This document shows positions 17,170-25,856 of a stretch of DNA of 64,000 nt, in pieces. Under the pieces are notes generated by a model, which saw only the letters and a program-made list of their open reading frames with translations, did no database searches and was not told the origin of the DNA. Made by a program: the position numbers and the translations under genes. The stretch covers positions 434,001-498,000 of the forward strand of contig NZ_CP053833.1 in the NCBI RefSeq assembly GCF_013201935.1. The letters run 5' to 3'. The DNA comes from Arcobacter cloacae. GTDB taxonomy: Bacteria > Campylobacterota > Campylobacteria > Campylobacterales > Arcobacteraceae. Within the stretch, counting starts at the first letter, position 1; each line of letters begins with the position of its first letter.

Positions 17170-17775
17170 ATGACTTACCCACAATTTTTTAATAAAATCC
17201 CAACAATAAAATTACAAGATGATTTAGCCTTTTTTTTAGGTGCTTTTGAAAATGGTTTAATAGAATTTTCATATTTAGATGTTGTAAAAAGTGCAGGGCA
17301 TAGCTGTCCTACAGTTTTAGGAGCTTATCTTATGACACTAAAAGGTTTAGAAACTTTATATAAAAATGAAATTCCTAAACGAGGTGAAATAATAGTTGAG
17401 TTTAAAGAAGCTCAAAATATTGGAGTTGCTGGAGTTATAGGAAATGTGATTATGAATATTACAGGTGCAACTACAACAAATGGATTTAAAGGACTTGCTG
17501 GAAAATATGATAGAAATCATTTGATGAAATTTGAACAAGATATAAATGGTGCAAATGTGAGATTTACAAGAGTTGATACTCAAGAATCAGTAGATGTTTT
17601 TTATAATCCAAATGAGATAAAAGCCCATGAAGATATGAATTTTTTAATGCAGAAATGTATTCAAGAAAATGCTACAAGTGAAGAAAAAAAAGAGTTTTCT
17701 AAACTTTGGCAAAAAAGAGTTGAAGATATTTCAAATAGTATTGATAGTGTAATTAAGGTTATAACTGATATTTAA
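17170..17775 (+). CDS. FmdE-domain protein
   Basis: A 201-residue protein with the feature of FmdE-type proteins, a histidine and cysteine in AGHSCPTVLGAYLMTLKGLE (about residues 42-61), which in the family is a metal-binding site, and the later GVIGNVIMNITGATTTNGFKG stretch. FmdE was named for a formylmethanofuran dehydrogenase subunit, but such proteins occur in many non-methanogens with unknown function. It has its own short upstream gap and ends convergently with the CBS-GGDEF gene (4-base overlap). Family assignment is moderate. Confidence 0.6.
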   Translation: MTYPQFFNKIPTIKLQDDLAFFLGAFENGLIEFSYLDVVKSAGHSCPTVLGAYLMTLKGLETLYKNEIPKRGEIIVEFKEAQNIGVAGVIGNVIMNITGATTTNGFKGLAGKYDRNHLMKFEQDINGANVRFTRVDTQESVDVFYNPNEIKAHEDMNFLMQKCIQENATSEEKKEFSKLWQKRVEDISNSIDSVIKVITDI

Positions 17776-19121
17776 TCAGTTATATCTTCTAATTCAACTC
17801 TATTTCTTCCTGCTTTTTTAGCCTTATATAAAGCATCATCTACTCTTTTAAAAAGAGTCTCTTTTGTTTCATTTTTATGAAATTGAGCAACACCAATAGA
17901 ACAAGTTATATGTTTTACTTCATCAAATTTATGTTTTTCTACAGTTGCTCTTAATTTTTGAGCTACTAAATAAGCTTGTTCTATATCTGTTTGAGGAAGC
18001 ATTAAAATAAACTCTTCTCCGCCCCAACGTGCTACAATATCAGTATCTCTTGAACAAATAGTTAATATTTTACTAACTTCTTGTAAGATATTATCTCCAA
18101 CTAAATGACCGTAAGTATCATTTACATTTTTAAAATAATCAATATCTACAAGAAGAACTGAAAGATACTGCTCTTTATATCTGTTTGCTTTTGAAATTTC
18201 ATAATCTAAAAAAGAGTTAAATTTACTTCTATTATAAAGTTTTGTAAGAAAATCAAAAGAGGCTTTCTCTTCTAGTTTATTAGCTTTTGTTAATAGCTCT
18301 TCATTCATTTTCGAGATTCTATTTCCCTCTTCTTTTATAAAATCTATCCATTTATTATAGATAATTCTTAATAGTTCTTTTTGCGTTAAAATACCCGTAA
18401 TTTCATCCAAATCATTTGTAACAACTATTCTTTTAAAGTGTTTATCCCTTATAAAGTCAATTGCCTCAGAAATAGTAGAGTGTTCATTTAATGTATAAAC
18501 AGGTTTAGTCATATAATTACTTATAGGTTTTGATAAATCTGAGTTTTTGTTTATTAAAGTTATAAAATCTTTAGTTGTAAATATTCCAATAGCTTTGTGT
18601 TCATCATCAATCATAATAATAGAGTCACTATTATTATCTTTCATCAATCTAATTGCTTGAATTGTTGAGGTATTTTCATAGGTTGTTGTAGCTTTGTATT
18701 GTAAAATCAAAGTGGCAATAGTCTGTTTTTTCATCAATATTTTAGGATCAATATTATTTATAATATCTGTATATGATAATATACCAATTAGTTTATTATT
18801 TTCAACTATTACCATATATTTATCTGTAGAATCAACTTCATTTAAAACACTTAGAATATTTATATCTTTTTTTAAAGTTTTTGCTTTTGTAAGATTAAGT
18901 TCTTTTAATAAAATATTTTCATTAATATTTCCAAGTTTATACTCTATTAAATCATTTATAGTTAATAAATAAAAATTTGTTTGACTAGAAGAAATTTTTT
19001 CAATAACAACTAAATTTCTATGATTTGAAGAGGCCATAATTTTTATAGCCTCTTTTAACGCAACATTTATATCCACTGAAACGATAGTTTTTACTGCAAT
19101 ATCTTCAATTGTAGGTAACAT
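17772..19121 (-). CDS. CBS-domain diguanylate cyclase
   Basis: A 449-residue soluble signalling protein. Residues about 1-250 are four CBS repeats in two pairs (for example IMASSNHRNLVVIE, LMKDNNSDSIIMIDDE, FIRDKHFKRIVVTND), a ligand-binding module. A short coiled linker follows, then a GGDEF domain with RWGGEEF at about 366-371 and an RxxD inhibitory site (RDTD) at the canonical spacing before it. It should therefore make cyclic-di-GMP under product inhibition. The CBS ligand, perhaps an adenine nucleotide, is inferred. Confidence 0.88.
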   Translation of the reverse strand: MLPTIEDIAVKTIVSVDINVALKEAIKIMASSNHRNLVVIEKISSSQTNFYLLTINDLIEYKLGNINENILLKELNLTKAKTLKKDINILSVLNEVDSTDKYMVIVENNKLIGILSYTDIINNIDPKILMKKQTIATLILQYKATTTYENTSTIQAIRLMKDNNSDSIIMIDDEHKAIGIFTTKDFITLINKNSDLSKPISNYMTKPVYTLNEHSTISEAIDFIRDKHFKRIVVTNDLDEITGILTQKELLRIIYNKWIDFIKEEGNRISKMNEELLTKANKLEEKASFDFLTKLYNRSKFNSFLDYEISKANRYKEQYLSVLLVDIDYFKNVNDTYGHLVGDNILQEVSKILTICSRDTDIVARWGGEEFILMLPQTDIEQAYLVAQKLRATVEKHKFDEVKHITCSIGVAQFHKNETKETLFKRVDDALYKAKKAGRNRVELEDITD

Positions 19122-19142
19122 AAAGAACTCTTTATTTTAATT

Positions 19143-20108
19143 TTATATCAATCCTATAGCATCTCTTATAATTTCTATTTTAGCTGATGCAATTTTTCTT
19201 GCTTTATTTGCACCTAGTTCAAGTATTTCTCTAACTTCTTTTTTGTTATTTAAATAATATTCTCTTTTCTCTTCATATGGAGCGAAATATTCATTTATTT
19301 TTTCAAGAAGTGTCATCTTAAAATGCCCATATCCTTCACCTGGTGTTGCATATCTTTTTTGTAAATCTTTTAATTCATTTTCATTCATAAATAACTTACA
19401 TAAAGTATAGATATTACAATTTTCCCACTCTTTTGGTTCATCTAGTTCTTTTGAGTCAGTTACTATTCCCATAACTTGTTTTTTTCGCTGTTTTGCACTT
19501 GTGAACATATCAATAGTGTTGTTATATGATTTTGACATTTTAGCTCCATCAGTTCCAGGAACTGTTGCTACTACTTCATCAACTTTTGCTTCTGGTAAAA
19601 TAAAAATCTCTTTTCCATAAGCATGATTAAAAGAAGTTGCTATGTCTCTTGTCATTTCAACGTGTTGAATTTGGTCTTTTCCAACAGGTACAATATTTGA
19701 ATCAAAAAGTAAAATATCAGCAGCCATTAAGACAGGATATGAAAATAATCCATGCCCTGCTACAATACCACGTGCAGTTTTATCTTTATATGAGTGTGCT
19801 CGCTCTAGTAATCCCATTGAAGTGTGATTTGATAGTATCCAATATAACTCAAGAACCTCTTTTACATCGTGTTGAACCCAAAAAGTTGACTTTTCTGGAT
19901 CCATTCCAAGTGCTAAAAAGTTAATTGCAGCTTCATAAGTATTTTTTTCTAAAGCCTCTTTATCTTTTACAGAAGTTAGTGCATGGTATGATGCTAAAAA
20001 TGCAAAAAGTTCACCATTATCTTGTGACTCTATCATTTTTTTTATCATACCAAAGTAGTTTCCTATGTGTATTGTTCCTGATGGTTGAATACCTGATAAA
20101 ATTCTCAA
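19143..20108 (-). CDS. trpS: tryptophanyl-tRNA synthetase
   Basis: This enzyme charges tRNA-Trp. The class I signatures are present: TIHIGNYFG (HIGH type) near the N-terminus and GAKMSKSYNNTID (KMSKS). I choose the TTG at 20108 as start, giving MRILSGIQPSG and 321 residues, the usual family length; AAGGA lies seven bases upstream. The longer reading frame to 20156 adds 16 residues without homologous character. A nearby ATG at 20113 is out of frame. Confidence 0.93.
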   Translation of the reverse strand: MRILSGIQPSGTIHIGNYFGMIKKMIESQDNGELFAFLASYHALTSVKDKEALEKNTYEAAINFLALGMDPEKSTFWVQHDVKEVLELYWILSNHTSMGLLERAHSYKDKTARGIVAGHGLFSYPVLMAADILLFDSNIVPVGKDQIQHVEMTRDIATSFNHAYGKEIFILPEAKVDEVVATVPGTDGAKMSKSYNNTIDMFTSAKQRKKQVMGIVTDSKELDEPKEWENCNIYTLCKLFMNENELKDLQKRYATPGEGYGHFKMTLLEKINEYFAPYEEKREYYLNNKKEVREILELGANKARKIASAKIEIIRDAIGLI

Positions 20109-20170
20109 ATCATAATCCTTCTTTATTTTTGGTGGGATTATATCTAAACTTAGCAAAATAAATTTAGTGA

Positions 20171-22201
20171 TTAAAACTCATATTTTGCACTAATTCTAAA
20201 ATCTCTACCCATTTCTCTTCTATATGAATCAGCATTATTAGTAGCTGCAATTGTAGAGTGACTACCATAGTATTTATCTGTTAAGTTATTAACAGCTGCA
20301 AAATATGTCCAAGAAGAAGATATTGATGGTTTATATTTCATACTTACATCATGAGTTACATAACCAGCTCTTTTTAAAAATTCATTATCTATACCTTTAA
20401 TAGCGTTTAAACTATAATCTACAAATAAACTATTTGTAAGTTCAATTCCCGTATTCCAAACAAATTTTTTACTATCATAAGCTCCAATTCTTCTAATACT
20501 TGATTGTTCATTTACTCCAATATATCCAGTTGAATTATCAGTTATATCACTTGCATCAATTTTTGTATAAGATAAACTTGTTGTAAAAATATCATAGTTA
20601 TAAATAGTTTTTATCTCAAATCCTTTTGATTCAAATTCATTTGAACTATTATAAATATCTTGAAGAGTTCTTCCTCCCTCTCCACTTCCACAAACACCAG
20701 CTACACATCTTACATCTTTTGAAACAATTAAATCTTTTATATTTGTTTTGAAGATATTCATATCAAATCCAATGTAATCATCATTTACAAAAGTATTTTG
20801 TTTTGTATATTTATATCCAACTTCATATCTTGCTGATTTTTCAGCCTCTAAATCTTTTGAGTAAGTTGTATCTTTTTTTATATTTGTAAGCCAAGTAAAT
20901 GGAATAATTCCACTCATTCTGCTACTTTTGCCATAGTTTGCATAAACTAAAGAGTTAGATGTTAATGCATAATCAAATCCAATATTCGGTGAAAAAGTGT
21001 TATCTTTTGCTTTTCCAAGACCTGTTTCAAACTCATAATCATCAAATCTTAAACCATAATAGATATTTAAATCATTAATAGTTGTTTGATTTTGAATAAA
21101 TAAAGCTTTGTTTTGTGAAGATGTAGGAGCATATTTTGTTATTGCTACATCTAAAGTATTTGGATCAAAGCTACCCTTTGTATCCTCATTTTGAAGTTCA
21201 GTTCCTATTGAAACTCTATTTTTTGTATTTGAAATATCAAAATCAAAGTGATTTTGAACTTTTAAACCAATATTTTCATTTTCATACTTTTTTTTATTTG
21301 TTTTTCTATCTACTTCTACTTTTGTTAAGTTTAAATCACTATCTAAATTGATTAAATTACTTGGATTATAGTTGTGTTGAATAGTATAATTTGTAGTTGT
21401 TGAGATAATTTTTTCTAAAGGATTAGAACCATTTGGGTCATGAATTCCTGTATCACTTCCCAATCTTCCCCATTGGAAATCTCCACTATTTTCATTTTGA
21501 TTTATTGTGATTTTTAAATCTTGCTCTTTTACATCCAACATACTAAATTTAAGTAAATAATCTCTATCTTTGTAGGCTGTTCCATAAACTTCATTGTTTT
21601 TTCCATCTTTGTAGTTATCATTGTTAACCCCTGAAATATTTGTGTAAATTCCAAAGTTTTTATCTATTACTTGATAAGCAGTTGCACTTCCTAATTTTGT
21701 ATTACTATTTGTGTTGTATCCAGTTTTTAAAATTACACCTTTTGTTTTATCATTTTTTGCAAAATCTTGTGCATCTTTTGTACTCATTTGAATACTTCCA
21801 CCTAAAGCACCACCTTTTGAAGCATCAGGAGATGTTTTTACATCAACGACTTTTAGTAAATCAGGATTAACTCCTAATTCATTTCCTCTATGTTGAAAGA
21901 TATTTTTTCCCTGTTTTGCCCCATCTAAAGAGATGTTTAAATTTGAACTTTCAACTCCTCTTAAATAGATTCTTTGAGTATTTGAAGCTGCTCCACCAAC
22001 TTGAGTAGAAGAATCTTTTTTAAATAAATCAAATAAAGAGTTTGCTTGAGTTTGTTCTATTTTTTCTAAATCAATCTCTATAGAGTTTGTTTTTTTCTCA
22101 GTTTTTTCTTCTATTTTTATACTATCTAAAATAGTAACTTCACCTAAAAGTAGGGCAGGTAAAAATAGAGGTATTATTTTTATAAATTTTTTATGTTTCA
22201 T
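20171..22201 (-). CDS. TonB-dependent outer membrane receptor
   Basis: A 676-residue receptor for TonB-driven uptake of a large ligand such as an iron chelate or haem. A signal peptide (KHKKFIKIIPLFLPALLLG) is followed by a plug domain with IYLRGVESSNLNISLDGAKQ and VVDVKTSPDASKGGALGGSIQ, then a beta barrel ending FRISAKYEF with the terminal phenylalanine expected for barrel insertion. The plug resembles haem and haemoglobin-type receptors, but the ligand cannot be settled. No transporter genes lie next to it. Its promoter carries two copies of a palindrome. Confidence 0.88.
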   Translation of the reverse strand: MKHKKFIKIIPLFLPALLLGEVTILDSIKIEEKTEKKTNSIEIDLEKIEQTQANSLFDLFKKDSSTQVGGAASNTQRIYLRGVESSNLNISLDGAKQGKNIFQHRGNELGVNPDLLKVVDVKTSPDASKGGALGGSIQMSTKDAQDFAKNDKTKGVILKTGYNTNSNTKLGSATAYQVIDKNFGIYTNISGVNNDNYKDGKNNEVYGTAYKDRDYLLKFSMLDVKEQDLKITINQNENSGDFQWGRLGSDTGIHDPNGSNPLEKIISTTTNYTIQHNYNPSNLINLDSDLNLTKVEVDRKTNKKKYENENIGLKVQNHFDFDISNTKNRVSIGTELQNEDTKGSFDPNTLDVAITKYAPTSSQNKALFIQNQTTINDLNIYYGLRFDDYEFETGLGKAKDNTFSPNIGFDYALTSNSLVYANYGKSSRMSGIIPFTWLTNIKKDTTYSKDLEAEKSARYEVGYKYTKQNTFVNDDYIGFDMNIFKTNIKDLIVSKDVRCVAGVCGSGEGGRTLQDIYNSSNEFESKGFEIKTIYNYDIFTTSLSYTKIDASDITDNSTGYIGVNEQSSIRRIGAYDSKKFVWNTGIELTNSLFVDYSLNAIKGIDNEFLKRAGYVTHDVSMKYKPSISSSWTYFAAVNNLTDKYYGSHSTIAATNNADSYRREMGRDFRISAKYEF

Positions 22202-22225
22202 TGTTTTTCTCTTTTTTTAAAATAT

Positions 22226-22270
22226 GCAACTAAGTTGCGTTGAAATTATATATAATGCAACTTAGTTGCA
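22226..22270. promoter_or_regulatory. twin palindromic operator around the TonB-receptor promoter
   Basis: GCAACTAAGTTGC at 22226-22238 and TGCAACTTAGTTGCA at 22256-22270 are perfect palindromes of the same sequence with centres 31 bp apart, about three helical turns. Between them, on the minus strand, lies a TATAAT (22250-22245). A start point near 22238 would place one palindrome over +1 and the other over the -10/-35 spacer, the layout of a repressor site. The binding protein is not identified. Confidence 0.75.
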
Positions 22271-22339
22271 GTTTAATTTTAATAACAATTATTAATATTT
22301 AGTAGATAACCGAATAATATAAATCTAATCTCTTTATGA

Positions 22340-22345
22340 TACAAT
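22340..22345 (+). promoter_or_regulatory. candidate -10 element for the small Cys/His protein
   Basis: TACAAT followed by TGCGAAAA lies 26 bases before the ATG at 22372, with AAAGGAG in the leader. It is divergent from the TonB receptor. Confidence 0.4.
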
Positions 22346-22371
22346 TGCGAAAATTTTTAAAGGAGAATAAT

Positions 22372-22578
22372 ATGGCAAATGTTATAGTTGAAAGAGCCTG
22401 TGGATGTTTTAGAAACTCTGATTTTGAACAAGAAACACATTTTGATACAGTTGAAGAAGCATTGGAAAAGGCAAATGAAATGTGTATTATTATGAATGAA
22501 GACTTCTGTCACAAGCACAAATTTAAAACAGAATATGTAGATGGAAATGTAATAATAAAAATGGAAATGAACGGATAA
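22372..22578 (+). CDS. small Cys/His-containing protein of unknown function
   Basis: A 68-residue soluble protein, MANVIVERACGCFRNSDF at the start. It has CGC near residue 11, a second cysteine in NEMCIIM and CHKHKF near residue 45, which together could bind a metal, though no known zinc or iron-sulfur pattern fits. The start is fixed by AAAGGAG (22359-22365) seven bases before the ATG. The regular spacing of acidic helices (DTVEEALEKANE) suggests a folded protein. It is monocistronic, with serS following after its own promoter. I do not recognise the family. Confidence 0.7.
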   Translation: MANVIVERACGCFRNSDFEQETHFDTVEEALEKANEMCIIMNEDFCHKHKFKTEYVDGNVIIKMEMNG

Positions 22579-22618
22579 GTTTAAAAACTCGTCTAATCTC
22601 TTTGTAGCTTTTTTTGGT

Positions 22619-22624
22619 TATAAT
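22619..22624 (+). promoter_or_regulatory. -10 element of serS
   Basis: TATAAT preceded by TTGGT, 26 bases before the serS ATG, with AAAGAG as ribosome binding site in between. Confidence 0.55.
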
Positions 22625-22650
22625 TCCAAGAAAAATTACAAAGAGTAAAT

Positions 22651-23892
22651 ATGATAGATATAAGATTACTTCAAAAAGATTTTGAAAAAGTTGCAACAGC
22701 TTTACAAAAAAAAGGTGTTGATAACGAACTTTTAAATAACTTAAAATCTCTTGCAAATACAACAAAACAAAAAAGACAAGAGATGGAAGATGTTACAGCT
22801 TCTCAAAACGCACTTTCAAAAGAGTTTGGAAGATATAAAAAAGAGAACTTAGATGTGACAGAACTTCAAGAAAATATAAACAATCTAAAAAATAAAAAGC
22901 AAGAGTTAGAAGATGAGGTTAGAGTTTTAGAAGAAGAACTAACTTCAATTATTTTAGGTGTTCCAAATATGCCTGATGAGTGCGTTCCTGTTGGTGCTGA
23001 TGAAAATGAAAATATTATTTTAGAAGTTGTGGGAGTTAAACCAACTTTTAATTTTGAACCAAAAGAACATTGGGATTTAAACAATGGTTGGTTAGATTTT
23101 GAAAGGGGTGTTAAATTAGCAAAATCTAGATTTTCTGCAATCAAAGGTGAAGGTGCTAGACTAGAGCGAGCACTTATAAACTATATGCTTGATTTTAATA
23201 GAGAGAGAGGTTTTCATGAGTGGTATGTTCCATTTATGGCAAACTCAAATACACTTCAAGGAACTGGACAACTTCCAAAATTTGCTGATGATTTATTTAA
23301 AATTGAAGGTGAAGATTTATATTTAATTCCAACTGCTGAGGTTAGTTTAACAAACCTTTACAATGATGAGATTATTGATGTTAGTGAATTACCACTATTA
23401 CTTACATCTTATACTCCTTGTTTTAGAAAAGAAGCTGGAAGTGCAGGAAGAGATACAAGAGGATTAATTAGACAACATCAATTTGATAAAGTTGAAATGG
23501 TTGCTATTACTTCACAAGAACAATCAGATGAAATTTTCCAAAAAATGGTACAAACTGCAAGTGATTTATTGACTTCTTTAGGACTTGCTCATCAAAAAGT
23601 TCAACTTTGTACGGGAGATTTAGGATTTAGTGCAGCTGTAACTATTGACTTAGAAGTTTGGTTACCTGGACAAAATAAATATAGAGAAATTTCATCTATT
23701 TCAAATACAAGAGATTTTCAAGCAAGACGTGCAAAAATAAGATATAAAGAAGATAAGAAGAATATCTTAGCTCATACTTTAAATGGTTCAAGTTTAGCTG
23801 TTGGAAGAACTTTAGTTGCTATTATGGAAAATTATCAAAACGAAGATGGAAGTGTTAGAATTCCTGAAGTATTAAAACCTTATATGAAATAG
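22651..23892 (+). CDS. serS: seryl-tRNA synthetase
   Basis: A 413-residue class II synthetase that charges tRNA-Ser and tRNA-Sec. The N-terminal coiled-coil tRNA-binding arm (about residues 30-100, [17 protein letters not shown]) is followed by the catalytic domain with motif 2 ([20 protein letters not shown]) and motif 3 ([20 protein letters not shown]). Length is slightly below the 425-430 common in bacteria. It is monocistronic: own promoter upstream, strong terminator downstream. Confidence 0.97.
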   Translation: MIDIRLLQKDFEKVATALQKKGVDNELLNNLKSLANTTKQKRQEMEDVTASQNALSKEFGRYKKENLDVTELQENINNLKNKKQELEDEVRVLEEELTSIILGVPNMPDECVPVGADENENIILEVVGVKPTFNFEPKEHWDLNNGWLDFERGVKLAKSRFSAIKGEGARLERALINYMLDFNRERGFHEWYVPFMANSNTLQGTGQLPKFADDLFKIEGEDLYLIPTAEVSLTNLYNDEIIDVSELPLLLTSYTPCFRKEAGSAGRDTRGLIRQHQFDKVEMVAITSQEQSDEIFQKMVQTASDLLTSLGLAHQKVQLCTGDLGFSAAVTIDLEVWLPGQNKYREISSISNTRDFQARRAKIRYKEDKKNILAHTLNGSSLAVGRTLVAIMENYQNEDGSVRIPEVLKPYMK

Positions 23893-23907
23893 TAAAAACA
23901 AAAGATA

Positions 23908-23942
23908 AAAAAAGGGGAAGTTGGTGAAACTTCCCCTTTTTT
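23908..23942 (+). terminator. intrinsic terminator of serS
   Basis: A perfect 15-bp stem (left arm 23908-23922, right arm 23928-23942) with a GGGGAAG core, a 5-base loop and a run of six T. Confidence 0.85.
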
Positions 23943-24181
23943 ATTAGATTCTAATAAAAAAATATTAAAACGATGAAATTAAAATCTAATTATTTAAACA
24001 GAACGACCTTTTTGGTTAAATCCAAAATTAAAAAAAGAAGCTTTATCTTAAAAATTTCAGGATGAAAATTTTAACTAAGGAGAGATAAGTAGATAAAACC
24101 TCTTAATTTGTAAAATTATACATCTTCTAAACTTAAAGAATGCTATTTTAATGCTACGTTTATAAATTTTATTTTAAAAAT

Positions 24182-24208
24182 TTCAATTAATTTCTAAAAT
24201 TAATTGAA
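24182..24208 (-). terminator. terminator-like hairpin after the 24209 gene
   Basis: A perfect 12-bp AT-rich stem (24182-24193 and 24197-24208, loop CTA) immediately follows the stop codon of the minus-strand gene and is followed on that strand by ATTTTTAAAA. Confidence 0.55.
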
Positions 24209-24592
24209 TCATTTAATGAAAACCTTTGAATCATAAAGTTTATTATCAATTTTTATTTCAAAATAGCCTTTATCTACATTGTAATGAATAAAAGTAATTT
24301 CTGTTCCTATTTTAATTTTATTTTTATTGTAAATTGGAATTTGATTTTGTATATATCCTAATGAATTTCCTATTTTTACTTCAATTTTTGAATTATTACT
24401 TATATTTCCGAAAATTACGATTTTAGAAAAACATGTTCCATTATAATCATCTTGGGTAATCTTTTTATGTTGAATATTTTCTCCTGCTCCATTTTCATGA
24501 AAAACTCCTATTGCATAAGAGCCTTGAATATTTGAATCAAAAGAGAAAAGATTAGATATTGTTAAAAATAGGGTTAAAATAAATTTTTTCAT
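24209..24592 (-). CDS. hypothetical secreted protein
   Basis: A 127-residue protein starting with a signal peptide, MKKFILTLFLTISNLFSFDS, with probable cleavage near residue 18. The mature part is rich in beta strands (SKIVIFGNISNNSKIEVKIG, GYFEIKIDNKLYDSKVF) and has one cysteine. It is probably periplasmic. I do not recognise a family. It is divergent from the gene at 24670 and lies beside the nap region, but no functional link is visible. Confidence 0.65.
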   Translation of the reverse strand: MKKFILTLFLTISNLFSFDSNIQGSYAIGVFHENGAGENIQHKKITQDDYNGTCFSKIVIFGNISNNSKIEVKIGNSLGYIQNQIPIYNKNKIKIGTEITFIHYNVDKGYFEIKIDNKLYDSKVFIK

Positions 24593-24669
24593 CTTTTATG
24601 ATACTATTTTTTAGTATATTATTTGTATAAAATATATTTATAATTTAAAAATTTAAAATAGGAAAAATT

Positions 24670-24996
24670 ATGATTATTCCCAAAGATGCAAAACAAATAG
24701 AAGTAAAAAAAGCCACAGTTCCTTTTTTTGAAAAAGATAATATCTTATATTTTGATACAAGCGAAACAGCAATTCCACAGCCTATGATAAATGCTTTAGC
24801 TGGGCTTGAGTTATTAGAAAATTACTCAAAATTAGTGATGATAAATCATAAAATTCCTTTAGGATTATTCCCTAAAATAGAAATATTTTTTGATTATGAA
24901 GTTGAAGAATTTGAAAATTTTGTAAAGGTAACTTTTTCAAAGAAAAAAGATATTTTAATAAATTTAACTAATATAAATAGTAACTGTCAAGGATAA
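24670..24996 (+). CDS. DUF2249-like small protein
   Basis: A 108-residue soluble protein. The pattern LYFDTSETAIPQPMINALAG, then LVMINHKIPLGLFPKIE about ten residues further, resembles the DUF2249 pattern (D-x-R, P-x-P, a helix, then a P-L-x-L/F-P element). DUF2249 proteins often sit in denitrification and nitrosative-stress neighbourhoods, and this gene ends 14 bases from the end of the nap operon, convergent with it. The family call rests on my reading of the pattern and needs a profile search. An SD (AGGAAAAA) precedes the ATG. Confidence 0.55.
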   Translation: MIIPKDAKQIEVKKATVPFFEKDNILYFDTSETAIPQPMINALAGLELLENYSKLVMINHKIPLGLFPKIEIFFDYEVEEFENFVKVTFSKKKDILINLTNINSNCQG

Positions 24997-25009
24997 AATC
25001 CTTGAAGTT

Positions 25010-25453
25010 TTAGTTGTATATTATTTTTCTTGTTGGTTCATTGTTCTGTTTTTTTAGTTGGTCATAATAGAGTTGATATTTTATTTTATCTTCGAAAGAA
25101 ATAGGTGTTCTAATAGATTTGTATTCAATAAGTTCATTGTTTTTATAAACTCCTGAAATCTCCGCATAAACCCAATAAAATCCTTCATCTTTTCTTAGAT
25201 TTTTTACAACTCCACTCCATGAACCTTTTGTTTTTAAATCTTCCCAAAGCTTAGAAAAAATTATTTTTGGCATATCAGGATGTCTTACCATATTGTGTGG
25301 ACGACCTATTAATTCACCTATTTTATAACCTGAAATTAAAGTAAAAGTATCATTTGCATAGGTGATATTTCCTTTTAAATCTGTTCTTGAAACTATTAAT
25401 TCTCCACTTGGAACAATAGTTTCACATAAAAAGTTTCCGCTTAGAAATTCCAT
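25010..25453 (-). CDS. PAS-domain sensor protein, last gene of the nap operon
   Basis: A 147-residue protein that is almost only one PAS domain of the Aer type: VSRTDLKGNITYANDTF, SGYKIGELIGRPHNMVRHPDMP, and GSWSGVVKNLRKDEGFYWV. In such proteins the PAS domain usually binds FAD or haem and reads redox state. There is no transmembrane segment, methyl-accepting, kinase or GGDEF part, so any output must come from a partner. ATG 25453, with AGGAAAA upstream, begins one base after the napD stop; it is evidently co-transcribed with nap. Confidence 0.85.
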   Translation of the reverse strand: MEFLSGNFLCETIVPSGELIVSRTDLKGNITYANDTFTLISGYKIGELIGRPHNMVRHPDMPKIIFSKLWEDLKTKGSWSGVVKNLRKDEGFYWVYAEISGVYKNNELIEYKSIRTPISFEDKIKYQLYYDQLKKQNNEPTRKIIYN

Positions 25454-25454
25454 T

Positions 25455-25841
25455 TTATTTTCCTGTATTATCAAATGTTTTAGCAAAACCTTCTAAATCT
25501 TTTTTCTTTAAATCACCATTGTAAACCATATTTGTTACATCGATAGTTTCATCATTTAAAACTTTTGGAACAGCATCTGCATTTTGTAAAACTTCCATAT
25601 GAGAACTAAGTTCATCTTCACTATATGACATTTGCATATCAGCAGTTATTACATGAGGAATAGCTTCAATTACTTTTAGTTTTTTTAACTCTTCTTGAAC
25701 ACCATTTCCTTCTATTGTTATGATTATTCTTCCTTTTTCATCATGCATATGATAATCACAAACACCAGATTTTTTTAAAGATTCAACTACTTCTTCCACA
25801 TGTTTTGGAAGAGTTTGTATTACGATACTTGAGATATTCAT
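25455..25841 (-). CDS. napD: NapD, chaperone for periplasmic nitrate reductase
   Basis: NapD binds the twin-arginine signal of NapA and delays export until the cofactor is loaded. The N-terminal half shows the family pattern: MNISSIVIQTLPKHVEEVVESLKKSGVCDYHMHDEKGRIIITIEG. At 128 residues it is longer than E. coli NapD (87), with an acidic C-terminal extension, as in other Campylobacterota. It stands second from the end of napAGHBFLD. Confidence 0.88.
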   Translation of the reverse strand: MNISSIVIQTLPKHVEEVVESLKKSGVCDYHMHDEKGRIIITIEGNGVQEELKKLKVIEAIPHVITADMQMSYSEDELSSHMEVLQNADAVPKVLNDETIDVTNMVYNGDLKKKDLEGFAKTFDNTGK

Positions 25842-25856
25842 TTTTTTTCCTTTTGT

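Larger units (their letters stand above)
23893..24208. other. intergenic stretch of 316 bases
   Basis: It holds the serS terminator at the left and the hairpin of the convergent hypothetical gene at the right. Between them (about 23943-24180) I see no gene. There is an SD-like AAGGAGAG near 24076 and an eight-codon ORF starting ATGAAAATTTTAAC near 24062 without a ribosome binding site. The stretch is somewhat less AT-extreme around 24000-24030 (CAGAACGACC), so a small RNA or a decayed gene is possible but not supported. Confidence 0.4.

Noticed and set aside
19637-20161. Plus-strand frames opposite trpS
   Set aside because: Leucine- and histidine-rich shadow translations of a conserved gene.
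24062-24088. Eight-codon ORF in the gap after serS
   Set aside because: No ribosome binding site at usable spacing, too short to support from sequence alone.
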